Below are positions 52,937 to 62,176 of a stretch of 64,000 nucleotides of DNA, in pieces (position 1 is the stretch's first letter; every line of letters starts with the position of its first letter). The position numbers and the translations under genes were made by a program. The stretch is from Haloferax mediterranei ATCC 33500 (GTDB lineage Archaea > Halobacteriota > Halobacteria > Halobacteriales > Haloferacaceae). The stretch is from NCBI RefSeq assembly GCF_000306765.2, contig NC_017943.1, forward strand, positions 1-64,000, in the 5' to 3' direction. The notes beneath the pieces were generated by a model that saw only the letters and a program-made list of their open reading frames with translations, had not been told where the DNA came from and searched no databases.

Positions 52937-54300
52937 GCCAGCACCTCCTGTGACGTTCCGCGCCCGACTGTTTCGAGTGCGGCCTCGACGGCCTCGTCGA
53001 AGATGCGACCGATGTCGTCCACGTCGCTCTCTGAAACGATAAGCGGCGGGAGGAACCGGACGACACTGCTGTGGCGGCCGCCCAACTCTACGATTAGTCC
53101 GCGGTCGAAACAGGCCGCTCGGACGGCGTCTGCGAGGTCCGAATGTGCGGGGAAGTGACCGCAACCGTCCGGCTCTCCGGAGGGGTCGACCATCTCGACG
53201 CCGAGCATCAGCCCACGACCACGAACATCTCCCACGGCGTCGTGCTCGCTTGCTGTCGATTCGAGGTGCCCGCGAAGGCGCTCGCCCACGCGTTCGGCGT
53301 GCTCGTCCAAGTTATTTTCCACGACCTGTTCGATAGTCGCGATTCCGGCGGCCATCGCGAGTTGGTTCCCGCGGAAGGTCCCGGCGTGCGCACCGGGTTC
53401 CCACTCGTCGAGTGATTCATCGTAGACGACAACTGAGAGCGGAAGCGACCCGCCGACGGCCTTCGAGAGAGTGATTACATCCGGAACGATGTCAGCGTGT
53501 TCGAACGCGTATAGCTCTCCAGTCCGCCCGAGTCCAGTCTGAACCTCGTCCACGATGAGTGGGATATCTCGCTCACGAGTCATCCGTCGGATTTCGCGGG
53601 TCCACTCGTCGGAGGCGGGAATTGCTCCTCCCTCGCCTTGAACGAGTTCCACGACCATCCCAGCGGGGTCGGTGATGCCGCTTTCGGGGTCGTCGAGCGT
53701 GTTCTCGACGTACCGACTGGCAAGTTCGTGACACTGCTCGCCGCCAACGCCGAACGGGCAGCGGTACTCGTAGGGATACGGCAGATGGTGGACGTTCGGC
53801 ATCAGCCCCGGAACGTCGGCTTTCGGGTCGGTATCGCCCATCAGACTTAGCGCACCGTTCGTCATGCCGTGATAGCCACCTTGGAAGCCGAGTATCGACC
53901 GGTTGCCTGTCGCGGTCTTAACCAACTTAATTGCCGCTTCGATGGCGTCGGTTCCGGCGGGACTACAGAACTGAATCCGCGCGTTATCCGAAAACTCGTC
54001 GGGAAGCGTCCCGAACAGCGTGTCTACGAAGCGCTCTTTGACCGGTGTTGTGATATCTAACGTGTGGAGCGGTCGGTCCTCCGCAAGGACCGTTTCCATC
54101 GCCTCGACGACCTTCGGGTGGTTGTGGCCGAGTGCAAGCGTGCCCGCCCCAGCGAGGCAGTCGTAGTATTCGTTCCCGTCCATGTCGATGACGGTGACGC
54201 CTTTGGCCTCTTTGACGGCGTGCGGGAGGTTTCGCGGGTAACTCCGCGCGTTCGACTCGCGTGCAGCCTGCTGTCTGAGTAGTGTCTCGTTGTTGGTCAT
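52933..54300 (-). CDS. dat: Diaminobutyrate-2-oxoglutarate aminotransferase
   Basis: A 455-residue class III aminotransferase with the PLP lysine in VITLSKAVGGSLPL and LIVDEVQTGLGRTG before it. It makes L-2,4-diaminobutyrate from aspartate semialdehyde. First gene of the operon dat-bdb-iucA-iucB-iucD-iucC; every junction overlaps. Transcription should start from the iron-controlled promoter just upstream (palindrome at 54353-54368 with TATA-like TTTATTG beyond it). Confidence 0.92.
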   Translation of the reverse strand: MTNNETLLRQQAARESNARSYPRNLPHAVKEAKGVTVIDMDGNEYYDCLAGAGTLALGHNHPKVVEAMETVLAEDRPLHTLDITTPVKERFVDTLFGTLPDEFSDNARIQFCSPAGTDAIEAAIKLVKTATGNRSILGFQGGYHGMTNGALSLMGDTDPKADVPGLMPNVHHLPYPYEYRCPFGVGGEQCHELASRYVENTLDDPESGITDPAGMVVELVQGEGGAIPASDEWTREIRRMTRERDIPLIVDEVQTGLGRTGELYAFEHADIVPDVITLSKAVGGSLPLSVVVYDESLDEWEPGAHAGTFRGNQLAMAAGIATIEQVVENNLDEHAERVGERLRGHLESTASEHDAVGDVRGRGLMLGVEMVDPSGEPDGCGHFPAHSDLADAVRAACFDRGLIVELGGRHSSVVRFLPPLIVSESDVDDIGRIFDEAVEAALETVGRGTSQEVLA

Positions 54301-54352
54301 TGCCCTGTCCCCCGTCGATTAACCACTCGCATATCGCAGTCCGTCATACAGG

Positions 54353-54368
54353 TTTAGGTCGACCTAAA
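54353..54368. promoter_or_regulatory. Iron-box palindrome at the siderophore operon promoter
   Basis: TTTAGGTCGACCTAAA is a perfect 16-bp palindrome, of the TTAGG(N4)CCTAA type used by haloarchaeal DtxR/IdeR-like regulators (recalled). It lies about 52 bp upstream of dat and just downstream of a TATA-like element (54370-54378), the right place for repression when iron is plentiful. Confidence 0.75.
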
Positions 54369-54486
54369 ACAATAAAGTTCTTTCTGCCGTATGAAGAATA
54401 ATTAAAATTTAATTGTTAGTATAGATATATCTAGGCACCCCATTTCGAGCCGGATGTCGCACGCCAGCTCGGGGTTCGTAACCCGA

Positions 54487-54564
54487 CTACAGGGCTTCAC
54501 TGCTGAACTTGGTAACGGACGCGTTCGACACCAACTCGGTGCCGGGACATCGGTCCGAAACCAT
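54487..54564 (-). CDS. Possible leaderless 25-residue peptide
   Basis: The ATG at 54564 lies directly behind the second iron box and about 25 bp from a TATA-like TTTAATAC (about 54584-54591 on the minus strand), so it could be a leaderless start. The frame MVSDRCPGTELVSNASVTKF ends after five more codons. The alternative is that the promoter simply makes a leader or small RNA for dat. Confidence 0.25.
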   Translation of the reverse strand: MVSDRCPGTELVSNASVTKFSSEAL

Positions 54565-54566
54565 GT

Positions 54567-54582
54567 TTTAGGCTAGCCTAAA
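54567..54582. promoter_or_regulatory. Second iron-box palindrome
   Basis: TTTAGGCTAGCCTAAA is a perfect 16-bp palindrome of the same class as the one at 54353, 214 bp away. A TATA-like stretch lies on its minus-strand upstream side. It may drive a second iron-regulated transcript towards the siderophore operon. The sequence between the boxes (54369-54566) is otherwise without a clear gene. Confidence 0.7.
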
Positions 54583-54667
54583 GTATTAAAGATGTTTCGG
54601 AGTTCTGTTACCTCGTCGTGCTGACCAGATCCGGTACGTCGGTTTGCCTCTATACTGTGTTGTCTTT

Positions 54668-56014
54668 CTATTCAGGTCGCCTTTGAACCCTCACTCGGAC
54701 TGGTTCGGTGGGTCGCGTCGATAGTGAGGGGGTGACGTCCAGTGGCGTCTCCGTGTTCACCTCGAAATCGAACTCTCGCAGGAACATTCCGAGGACGATC
54801 TTTAGTTCTAATTTCGCAAATCGCTCTCCGATACATCGCCGTGGTCCGGCCGCAAACGGAAAATACGCGCCGGGAGAGACCGACGATGCAAACTCGTTTG
54901 TCCACCGCGATGGCCGAAACTCCGTCGGCGCGTCGAAAACATCACTGTCTCGGTGGATGGCCCACTGCGGCAATGCGATAATCGACCCCGCTGGAACTCG
55001 ATATCCACCGAGCGTAACATCCGTCGTCGGCTCGCGAAAAATACTGTACGCTGGTGGGTACAACCGTAACGATTCGTCTATCACCTGCTCTAACCACTCG
55101 CACTCCCGGACCTGTTCGAGAAACCGACTCTCCTCGAACGAATCAACCGTGTCCCGTGTTCGTTGCAACACAGACGGGGTTGTGCCGAGGAGGTATGTCG
55201 TAAACGTCAACGCCAACGCCGTCGTCTCGTGGCCAGCGACCAGCAGCGTTATAATTTCGTCCCGTATCGCATTCCGGTCCCAGTCTGCCGAGGATTCGGC
55301 ATGGCTGAGTAACTTCGACACAACCGATTCCTCGCTTCGCTCGCCACGAGCGTGTGATTCGATGATTTCGTCGACGACGGTTTCGAGTTCCGAAAGCGCT
55401 CGCTTGTACCGTCGGTTCCTAGGCGTTGGAATCCACTCGGGTACGTAGATGTACGTTTGTCCAACCCGCTCGAAATGGTCGAGAACTTGTGCGAACGACG
55501 TTTCGAGGTCCCATGTTTCTGACCGGGTGTCCACATCGAAAAGCCCGTCTGCAATCACCGCCAGCGTTAGCTCTTGCATCTCACTATCGAAGTCGAGAAC
55601 AGTCCCGTCGGACCAGCCCGCAAATTGGCGGGCGGTCTGCTTTTGAATCACCTCCGCGAACCGTGCCACCTGCTGCGGATGAAATGCGGGTTCCAGTGCG
55701 TGTCGATGCTCTCGCCACTGTTTACCATCCGCGAGAACAAGCCCCTCTCCGAGGAGCGAGGCCGTTACCTTCTTCTGAAACCCTCCTTTCTCGAAGCACT
55801 CGTTCTCGTCGATGAGGACAGTTTCGACGGCGTTCGGATCGGCCACGACCACGAGTCGCTTTCCGGCGACGTTCAATTGCACGAACTCACCGTATGACTC
55901 CACGAGTTCGGTCATCCAGCTAAGCAGGTCGTGCTGCAACAACTGGTGGGTATTTCCGAAGAACGGTATCCCGTCCGGACCGGGCGGTGTCTGTGTCGCC
56001 GTGTTATCTATCAT
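54668..56014 (-). CDS. Cytochrome P450
   Basis: A 448-residue P450 without a membrane anchor, so soluble. The heme loop FAAGPRRCIGE has Cys394 as the iron ligand. The I-helix oxygen-binding segment is LLVAGHETTALALT and the K-helix ExxR lies in ESLRLYPPAY. Needs electron partners that are not encoded nearby. It lies downstream of a FilR1-type regulator and a UbiA-type prenyltransferase on the same strand, which suggests oxidation of an isoprenoid or quinone-like compound; the substrate is unknown. Confidence 0.92.
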   Translation of the reverse strand: MIDNTATQTPPGPDGIPFFGNTHQLLQHDLLSWMTELVESYGEFVQLNVAGKRLVVVADPNAVETVLIDENECFEKGGFQKKVTASLLGEGLVLADGKQWREHRHALEPAFHPQQVARFAEVIQKQTARQFAGWSDGTVLDFDSEMQELTLAVIADGLFDVDTRSETWDLETSFAQVLDHFERVGQTYIYVPEWIPTPRNRRYKRALSELETVVDEIIESHARGERSEESVVSKLLSHAESSADWDRNAIRDEIITLLVAGHETTALALTFTTYLLGTTPSVLQRTRDTVDSFEESRFLEQVRECEWLEQVIDESLRLYPPAYSIFREPTTDVTLGGYRVPAGSIIALPQWAIHRDSDVFDAPTEFRPSRWTNEFASSVSPGAYFPFAAGPRRCIGERFAKLELKIVLGMFLREFDFEVNTETPLDVTPSLSTRPTEPVRVRVQRRPE

Positions 56015-56125
56015 TATCGGTCATTCAACAAATCAATGAATTAAATCTATACTGTTTAACTATATGATACCTGTCTCTTCGGGCCGGACCACTGTCCCGA
56101 TATGGTCCCCGCAAGCGTTTGCCTG

Positions 56126-56923
56126 TCATTTCACGGATTCGAGGGATACCCTCGCTTCGACTGCACAGTCGCGATGCTCTCGGTATACATCTCTCGCCCA
56201 CGAAACAGCGGCGGGATTGTCGTTCATAAGTACGCCTTGTATCCCGCCGTTCTCGTAAACCGTGATTCCTGCTGTCGCGCCGTCCTCTTGTTCTATTATC
56301 CATAACGCGTACGGCAACTCAGCGTCAGTTCGGTAGAATTGAACGTCCTCGTGGCTTGCTAATCTCGACATGATTTCACCACGAACTTCTATAATCGAGT
56401 CGAGAACCGTCTCTTCGATAACGATCTCGGTACTGATTCCTTGGTCTCGCATGCTGCTCTCTATGATATGTGGATACGTTGAAAGGGCAGTCGGAGCGAG
56501 ACCAACGAGCCGAGTCGAAGACGAGAGTAATTTATTGCTTGCTTCGAGTGCCGAGTCGGGAACGTTGGGGTTAGACGAATAGACTGAAACGTCGTCGAGA
56601 AAGGCCTGACTGACTGGACTATCGGACGGTAAGTAGTTCAGAATCTCGCCAGCACGACCGAGGTTTTCCACGATATCTGTATATTTCGTGTACTCGGCGA
56701 GTGCGAGTCGCCCTTTCGTCGTGAGGGAGTATTTCCCGTTGTGTCGTTCAACACAGCCGACAGATTTGAGGTCACCAATACCTCGGTCGATGGTCGATCT
56801 GGACGTCCCAATAACGTCGACGAGTTCTGGCTTCGTGTACGGTTGGTCGGAAACGGCTTCAAGAATAGTACATCGTTTGTGGAGGACATCTAGAAGTTCG
56901 TCGTCCCTCGTTTGGTTACTCAT
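56126..56923 (-). CDS. Winged-helix regulator with FilR1-like domain
   Basis: A 265-residue transcription regulator. An N-terminal winged helix (about 15-75) with TKPELVDVIGTSRSTIDRGI is followed by a C-terminal domain (about 100-260) of the FilR1/methanogenesis-regulator type common in haloarchaea (ENGGIQGVLMNDNPAAVSWA). Located between the UbiA gene (83 bp upstream) and the P450 gene (112 bp downstream), all on one strand; likely local control. Confidence 0.85.
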   Translation of the reverse strand: MSNQTRDDELLDVLHKRCTILEAVSDQPYTKPELVDVIGTSRSTIDRGIGDLKSVGCVERHNGKYSLTTKGRLALAEYTKYTDIVENLGRAGEILNYLPSDSPVSQAFLDDVSVYSSNPNVPDSALEASNKLLSSSTRLVGLAPTALSTYPHIIESSMRDQGISTEIVIEETVLDSIIEVRGEIMSRLASHEDVQFYRTDAELPYALWIIEQEDGATAGITVYENGGIQGVLMNDNPAAVSWARDVYREHRDCAVEARVSLESVK

Positions 56924-57005
56924 ATGCCGACCGTTTGAACTACTGACACATATTATTAATTACAGAGACGAAAGTACGCCATGCTGAGATGTTGCTGCAT
57001 CTATT

Positions 57006-57935
57006 CTATATGAATAAACTCGCCGCAAGTGTCCCATTCAGCAGCGTCGCCCACACACCGATTCGGAACCACCGCGAGAGTCGACGACATTGTGCTTCCT
57101 CGGACTCCCCACGAATGGTCACTGCGAGCGCTGCGTATCCGAGACTCCCTGTGACTAAGCCGGTGGTGGCAATCACGTACTGCTGGCTAGCCGCAAGCAC
57201 CGCAGCGAGTGTGGTCGCGAAACTTGCAACCCACACGCTCGTAGTCACTCCAAGCGACTGGGTAAGCGTCTCGACGCCGCTCTTGCGGTCGTATGCTGTA
57301 TCCGCGGCTTGGTGAACGACGTGGTAGCCAAACACGTATAGGAGTACGATGGTGAGCGGAACCATCACTTGGGAATCAATATCCGCACCGGCGATAACTG
57401 CAACGGGGAGGATAACCCCGGCCACATCGACACCCGTCGTAACGAGGTGATTGATAATACCGCGTTCCTTCAGTCGGGGTGGATACGAGTAGGTAAATCC
57501 GAGTATCGTGTTCACTGCACCGACGAGGAGAAAAAACGGCGTCTCTGCTTCGATTCCGAGCCAACCCCAAAGTACGAGACCACCGGTTAGTTCCACGATA
57601 AGCACCGACCAGAGGATCTCCACACTGATTGTATCAACTGCTGCAGCGAGGTGAGACTTCTCTGGATTTGCTTTATCAATTGTATAGTCGTGGATGACAT
57701 CCGCAATGGAGGCTTGCATCTTTGTGAGCATTACGGCAAGGAACACGAGCCCTAGTTGATGAAATTGGTGGGATGTCAGTTGTAATTGTGGTTGAGACAC
57801 AAGGCCGACACCGATGGCGAAGTAAACAATGTTGTACCCAATAGTTTCGGGAAGTCGGTTGGCGGATACGAATTGGAGTAAGTAGGCACACAGGCTTCGC
57901 TCTGAGCGTTCATCAAGGACGTGATTGAGCCTCAT
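57006..57935 (-). CDS. UbiA-family prenyltransferase
   Basis: A 309-residue membrane protein with about eight hydrophobic segments. The two Asp-rich Mg-diphosphate motifs are visible: ADVIHDYTIDKANPEKS around residue 86 and DTAYDRKSGVETL around 213. UbiA enzymes transfer polyprenyl groups to aromatic or lipid acceptors; haloarchaeal relatives take part in carotenoid, quinone and lipid synthesis. The close P450 suggests a two-step modification. The acceptor is not predictable here. Confidence 0.85.
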   Translation of the reverse strand: MRLNHVLDERSERSLCAYLLQFVSANRLPETIGYNIVYFAIGVGLVSQPQLQLTSHQFHQLGLVFLAVMLTKMQASIADVIHDYTIDKANPEKSHLAAAVDTISVEILWSVLIVELTGGLVLWGWLGIEAETPFFLLVGAVNTILGFTYSYPPRLKERGIINHLVTTGVDVAGVILPVAVIAGADIDSQVMVPLTIVLLYVFGYHVVHQAADTAYDRKSGVETLTQSLGVTTSVWVASFATTLAAVLAASQQYVIATTGLVTGSLGYAALAVTIRGESEEAQCRRLSRWFRIGVWATLLNGTLAASLFI

Positions 57936-58040
57936 TACGTTCTATACTCCAGTGTATGTCAGTGGTATGCACTTATAGACAACTGAACTAGAGGAACTAA
58001 AGCCAAAGGTATGAATGAGGGCTGTGTGACCAGTACCGGT

Positions 58041-58436
58041 CTACAGCTCGTGGCTCTCGGTCGTGCCGTGTGCGGAGATTCGAACTTCGTCGACGGTGAA
58101 GTTCGCGTCGTCAAGTCCGTGGACTGTCCCGTCAAGCGTCGGCGTTAGTTCGAACTTGGTTCGAGACGGGACATAGACGAGGTATGCCGTCTCGTTGTAG
58201 TTCATCGTCGCGGTTTCGGTGAACGTTACGTACCCACCATCAACAGTGACCTCTCCGCCTTTGGGGAGCGTTCCGTCGGCTGGTGGTGTAATAGCGATGA
58301 CGCGAGATTGTGAGCCGTTAACCGTTACTGATTCCGTGGAGACATCGTACCGCGGACCTGCATCCGGTGAGAGGGCACTACAGCCGGAAAGCAGAACCAG
58401 TACGGCTAGTACTACGGGGACTTTTGTTGAACTCAT
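58041..58436 (-). CDS. Small secreted lipoprotein
   Basis: A 131-residue protein from the ATG at 58436. The hydrophobic stretch VPVVLAVLVLLSGC ends in a lipobox without twin arginines, so it uses the Sec route. The mature part is beta-rich (TVDGGYVTFTETATMNYN) with no named family. It lies 74 bp downstream of the secreted peptidase on the same strand and may be an immunity protein, inhibitor or chaperone for it, which is speculation. A longer upstream frame is inside the peptidase gene. Confidence 0.7.
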   Translation of the reverse strand: MSSTKVPVVLAVLVLLSGCSALSPDAGPRYDVSTESVTVNGSQSRVIAITPPADGTLPKGGEVTVDGGYVTFTETATMNYNETAYLVYVPSRTKFELTPTLDGTVHGLDDANFTVDEVRISAHGTTESHEL

Positions 58437-58509
58437 TTTGCTGTATTTCCGTGCTTGAAAGAATTTTTTTTGGTATAGCGGGGCTGGTTGTTGCTGGTGT
58501 GTGCTGTTT

Positions 58510-59838
58510 CTACTTTGTCCACACGCGGGTAACCTGTGTTCGGCTACCCCAACTCCCGTAACTGATGTTGTGTCGGTTGGTGTCCCAACTGGTAAAGACT
58601 TCGAGTGTGTCGCCGCCGTTCTGGTATCCCGCTGCAACGACCGTGTGTCCGTCGTAGCTGTCCTTATCCTTCGAGGACGTGTCCACATCGTCGCCCGTCT
58701 CTGATTCGATGCACACGCCCCAGTTACAGATGTCCGATGGGCGGTTAATCATCAGCGGCTGGCCCTTGTCGATATCGGACGTGAACAGGTTTTTGCTAAT
58801 CAACAGTTCTTGGTTTGCCCCGTATTCGTTGTCGACGAACGTGAGATTGAGGTCTTGGAACCCGCCGGGGATATTCTTGAACTTCGTTGAGTGGTCGTCG
58901 CCCGTCTTCATCTCCATGTGTAACTCGTCACAGATTTTCTCGCGCTTCCCTCGGTTCGAATACGTGTTTTCGATGTTTTCGTGGTACATGACGATCTGCG
59001 TCCCGGCAATCGGGATGCAACCGTCCCAGTCCTTCCACGGGTCGTCATCGAGACCGAGACAACCGCTGCAGTCGTTTCGGTTCCCAGTTCCGTTACCGGT
59101 GTCGCTTCCGGAGACTCCGTCACCGACGTGCGCGTCCCACACGTAGTCCGTCATACCCACCTGGTTACTGCCGCTGCCAGCGATGGTACCCATCCCACTC
59201 ACAGAGTTTTTCGTGGCGTTCTCCCATCGGGCATGGGTATCGACAGCCTGTTTGTCGTCGTCATATCCGAGAATGTCAGAATCGGGACGAGTGACCATCT
59301 TCTGGTGGGTCCCAAGGTGGACCATCTCCTGCCCGCTCAGTTCGACCCCGTAGCTGACGCCGCCCTGATAGAGCAGGCGACCGCTCGGAGAGTCACCCAT
59401 CGCTTGCGCTTTCTCCTTTGCGGATTCCTGACGAGTTCCCGGAGGTTTCGCCGTACTGTACTCAAGAACAGGTGCCCACGTCCGACGCGCGGAGATGGTG
59501 ATGTAGCCGAGCGCCTCTTTTGATGAACCGCGACCAACTACCGGGAAGACGTACGCTGCTGGGTCGTACCCACCGTCTGTGGTGTGGGTGTAGTATTTTG
59601 TTGGACTTCCGGGAGACCCACGCTGCCACGGCTTGAACTCGGAATCAGTCTTTCCGTAGTGCGGAATCATCTGCTCCGCAACTCGTTTTGCCTCACCGAC
59701 ACTCACAAATTTGTCTTTTTTCGTATCTGCAGCTGCAGCGGTGGTCGACACTAACCCAGTGCTTGCGATACCAATCGCACCGAGTTTTTTGAGAACAGTC
59801 CGGCGGTTCGACGACAGCAGTGATTTCTTCTTGGTCAT
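58510..59838 (-). CDS. Tat-secreted C39-like cysteine peptidase
   Basis: A 442-residue protein. Tat motif NRRTVLKK and an Ala-rich signal to about residue 38. Residues 45-160 resemble a propeptide. The catalytic Cys is probably Cys274 in WDGCIPIAGTQIVMYH, the C39_2 pattern, and the catalytic His is His398 in GHTVVAAGY. A Cys pair NDCSGC lies just before the core. Papain-like fold expected; substrate extracellular. Confidence 0.75.
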   Translation of the reverse strand: MTKKKSLLSSNRRTVLKKLGAIGIASTGLVSTTAAAADTKKDKFVSVGEAKRVAEQMIPHYGKTDSEFKPWQRGSPGSPTKYYTHTTDGGYDPAAYVFPVVGRGSSKEALGYITISARRTWAPVLEYSTAKPPGTRQESAKEKAQAMGDSPSGRLLYQGGVSYGVELSGQEMVHLGTHQKMVTRPDSDILGYDDDKQAVDTHARWENATKNSVSGMGTIAGSGSNQVGMTDYVWDAHVGDGVSGSDTGNGTGNRNDCSGCLGLDDDPWKDWDGCIPIAGTQIVMYHENIENTYSNRGKREKICDELHMEMKTGDDHSTKFKNIPGGFQDLNLTFVDNEYGANQELLISKNLFTSDIDKGQPLMINRPSDICNWGVCIESETGDDVDTSSKDKDSYDGHTVVAAGYQNGGDTLEVFTSWDTNRHNISYGSWGSRTQVTRVWTK

Positions 59839-60080
59839 TCTGACCAGTTGACGCTATCTCCCATACTCACATTTATTTAATCACTGTTAAAGACAACGAT
59901 TAAAAGAAAAATACACAGAAATTGGAAAATAAGCCGTCTACCGTTTGCTCGATCAGACATTGAAATAATCACCGATTAGCGGGAGGTTTCTCGCTCCCGA
60001 AACCCACCGTCGGTACTGTCTCACCACGTTGCTGTACCTCCCGCTTCACTCGATTCCCATTCAAAAGCTGACGTGGTATC

Positions 60081-61388
60081 TCACCGAGACGACGACAGGT
60101 TCCCAACGAACGTCTCGAACGCCCCGCTCTCCGCGTGGACGTGGCAGTAGGTTCCGAGCGTCTGGTACTCCATCAGTCCATCTGAACTGTCCTGAATCCC
60201 GCTCCCTCTGACGACATCGAAGGCGAACCGCGCGTCCGAATCGACATCGGCACGAGAGTAATGGAACTCGTGGCCGCGGAGCCGACTGCCCTGTCCAGCA
60301 GTGAGGGTATCCGACTTCGCACGGAGTTCGACGTGGTCGAGTGCTTGATAGCGGTCGCACATCTGCACGTCCGCCGGGAGGACGCCAGCCATCTCGTACG
60401 TGCCGTCGTCGGTCGTCAGCGACTCAGTAAGCGCCATTAGACCACCGCATTCGCCGAATACCGGCAGTCCCTCTGCGGCCCGCGCGGCGATGTCGTCGAA
60501 TGCGGGACACCCATCCAGTTCGGGACCGTGAAGCTCGGGGTAGCCACCGGGCAGGTAGACGCCGTCGCAGTCCGGGAGGGTATCACCGGCGACCGGCGAG
60601 AACGTCACCACATCCGCCCGCTTATCGAGTTCCTCAACGGTCGCCGGATAGGCGAAACAGAACGCCGAATCGCGGGCGACCGCGACGCGCGAGCCAGTTT
60701 TTTCGACCGACTCTTGCAACGATGGACGTGGTGGTTCCCGCGCGGCAGTGACCAGCCGGTCGGTTCGAATTTCTGCTGCCGCCTCGCTGAGTACGTCTGT
60801 GTCCAGTGGCGACTCATCGCCCATGTGGAGACCGAGGTGTCGGTCCGGGATTTCGAGGCTCGACCGCGGTGGAATGCGGCCGAAATACGCCAAGTCGTCC
60901 GGCAGTGCGCCCTTGATTCCTTCTTCGTGGCGGCCGCCGTGTGCCCGCTGGGCGATGATACCGGCAACGTCGATATCGCGGCCCGCGTGCGCTGCGTACT
61001 CGCGGAAGCCGTGGGCCGTCGCAGCGACGCTCTCCATACCGGCCTTCGCATCGACGACTAACACGACCGGAATGTCGAGCGCGTCGGCGACCATGGCGGT
61101 ACTGGAGCAATCGCCGTCGTACAATCCCATCACGCCTTCGACGATGCAAATGTCGCCGTCGCCGCGGTGGAAGTTTCGACGAACGCCGTCTTCGCCTTCG
61201 AGCCACAGGTCAAGCGTCCGCGACGGCCGCCCGGCGACCTGTTCGTGGTGGCTCGGGTCGATGAAGTCGGGTCCGGCTTTCGCGGGTTGGACGCTGTAGC
61301 CGTCGTCCTGGAGCGCCTGGATGATGGCCAGCGTTGCGACTGTCTTTCCGACGCCGGACTTCGTTCCCGCGAGGACGAATCCGTCCAT
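60081..61388 (-). CDS. cbiA: Cobyrinate a,c-diamide synthase
   Basis: A 435-residue ATP-dependent amidotransferase. N-terminal dethiobiotin-synthetase-like P-loop (GTKSGVGKTVATLA) and a C-terminal class I glutaminase domain with the Cys in VFGECGGLMALTE. It amidates the a and c side chains of cobyrinate with glutamine-derived ammonia. Its ATG overlaps the cbiE stop (TGATG). Last gene of the cobalamin cluster seen here; 242 bp without a gene separate it from the peptidase. Confidence 0.93.
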   Translation of the reverse strand: MDGFVLAGTKSGVGKTVATLAIIQALQDDGYSVQPAKAGPDFIDPSHHEQVAGRPSRTLDLWLEGEDGVRRNFHRGDGDICIVEGVMGLYDGDCSSTAMVADALDIPVVLVVDAKAGMESVAATAHGFREYAAHAGRDIDVAGIIAQRAHGGRHEEGIKGALPDDLAYFGRIPPRSSLEIPDRHLGLHMGDESPLDTDVLSEAAAEIRTDRLVTAAREPPRPSLQESVEKTGSRVAVARDSAFCFAYPATVEELDKRADVVTFSPVAGDTLPDCDGVYLPGGYPELHGPELDGCPAFDDIAARAAEGLPVFGECGGLMALTESLTTDDGTYEMAGVLPADVQMCDRYQALDHVELRAKSDTLTAGQGSRLRGHEFHYSRADVDSDARFAFDVVRGSGIQDSSDGLMEYQTLGTYCHVHAESGAFETFVGNLSSSR

Positions 61389-62176
61389 CAGTCGTCCTCC
61401 GGCGTGACTGGTGCACGAACGGCGAGCACCGAGAGGTCCGAGTACGGTGTCGATTCGGGGCCGCTTCCGCCGGCGGATTCGCTGAGTTCGCCGAGCGTGG
61501 TTCGCGTGATGTGTTCGTCGTCGTGCGTCAGTCGTTCGAGGACGAGCGCATCGAGCGTCTCGTCCGCGCCGGATTCGAGCAGGAACTCGGCGATGTCGCC
61601 CGGCATCAAATCGAACGGTCGCGGGAGGACCAACAGGTGCCGTTCGCCGACAACCTCGGCCAGTCGGTCGAGGTCGGCGTCCAGCGACCCGCTTTTGTGG
61701 AGCGTGACGAATCGCGTGTCTTCCATCGGCGTGCGTGCCCGACTCGCGGCGATTTGCAGCGAGGAAATCCCCGGAATCGCCTTGACCGGCCGCTCGACGA
61801 CCTGCTGCACCTTCCCGAGGAACTGGTACCCCGAGTGGTTCGGGTCGCCCATCAAGACCGCTGTCCCGCGGTCGCCGGAGCTAACGCGCTTGGCGAACTC
61901 GTTGAGGGCGTCCGCTTCGTCCGCGTACCCGCAGGTGAGCAGGTCCGCGTCGGTCTCGTCGGCGACGAAATCGACGACAGTCTGGAAGCCGACGACGACG
62001 TCCGCTTCTTTGATAGCCCGTAGGCCACGCGGCGTCAGGTACTCTAGATTTCCGGGGCCAATGCCGACCCCGTACACCGGATTGTCGGTCTCGTCGAGTT
62101 CCGATTCGGGTGCAGCGGCTGCGAAGCCCGCCGGGTCCGGCCCGACGTTGAGGTCGTACGGGTCGTCCTCACTCAT
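61388..62176 (-). CDS. cbiE: Cobalt-precorrin-7 C5-methyltransferase
   Basis: A 262-residue SAM-dependent tetrapyrrole methyltransferase with the family N-terminus VYGVGIGPGNLEYLT preceded by about 30 acidic residues. GDPNHSGY is the SAM-site motif, and KAIPGISSLQIAASR follows. It works on anaerobic-pathway intermediates. It overlaps cbiC by 8 bp. CbiE is preferred over other methyltransferases because of these motifs; some uncertainty remains. Confidence 0.82.
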   Translation of the reverse strand: MSEDDPYDLNVGPDPAGFAAAAPESELDETDNPVYGVGIGPGNLEYLTPRGLRAIKEADVVVGFQTVVDFVADETDADLLTCGYADEADALNEFAKRVSSGDRGTAVLMGDPNHSGYQFLGKVQQVVERPVKAIPGISSLQIAASRARTPMEDTRFVTLHKSGSLDADLDRLAEVVGERHLLVLPRPFDLMPGDIAEFLLESGADETLDALVLERLTHDDEHITRTTLGELSESAGGSGPESTPYSDLSVLAVRAPVTPEDD

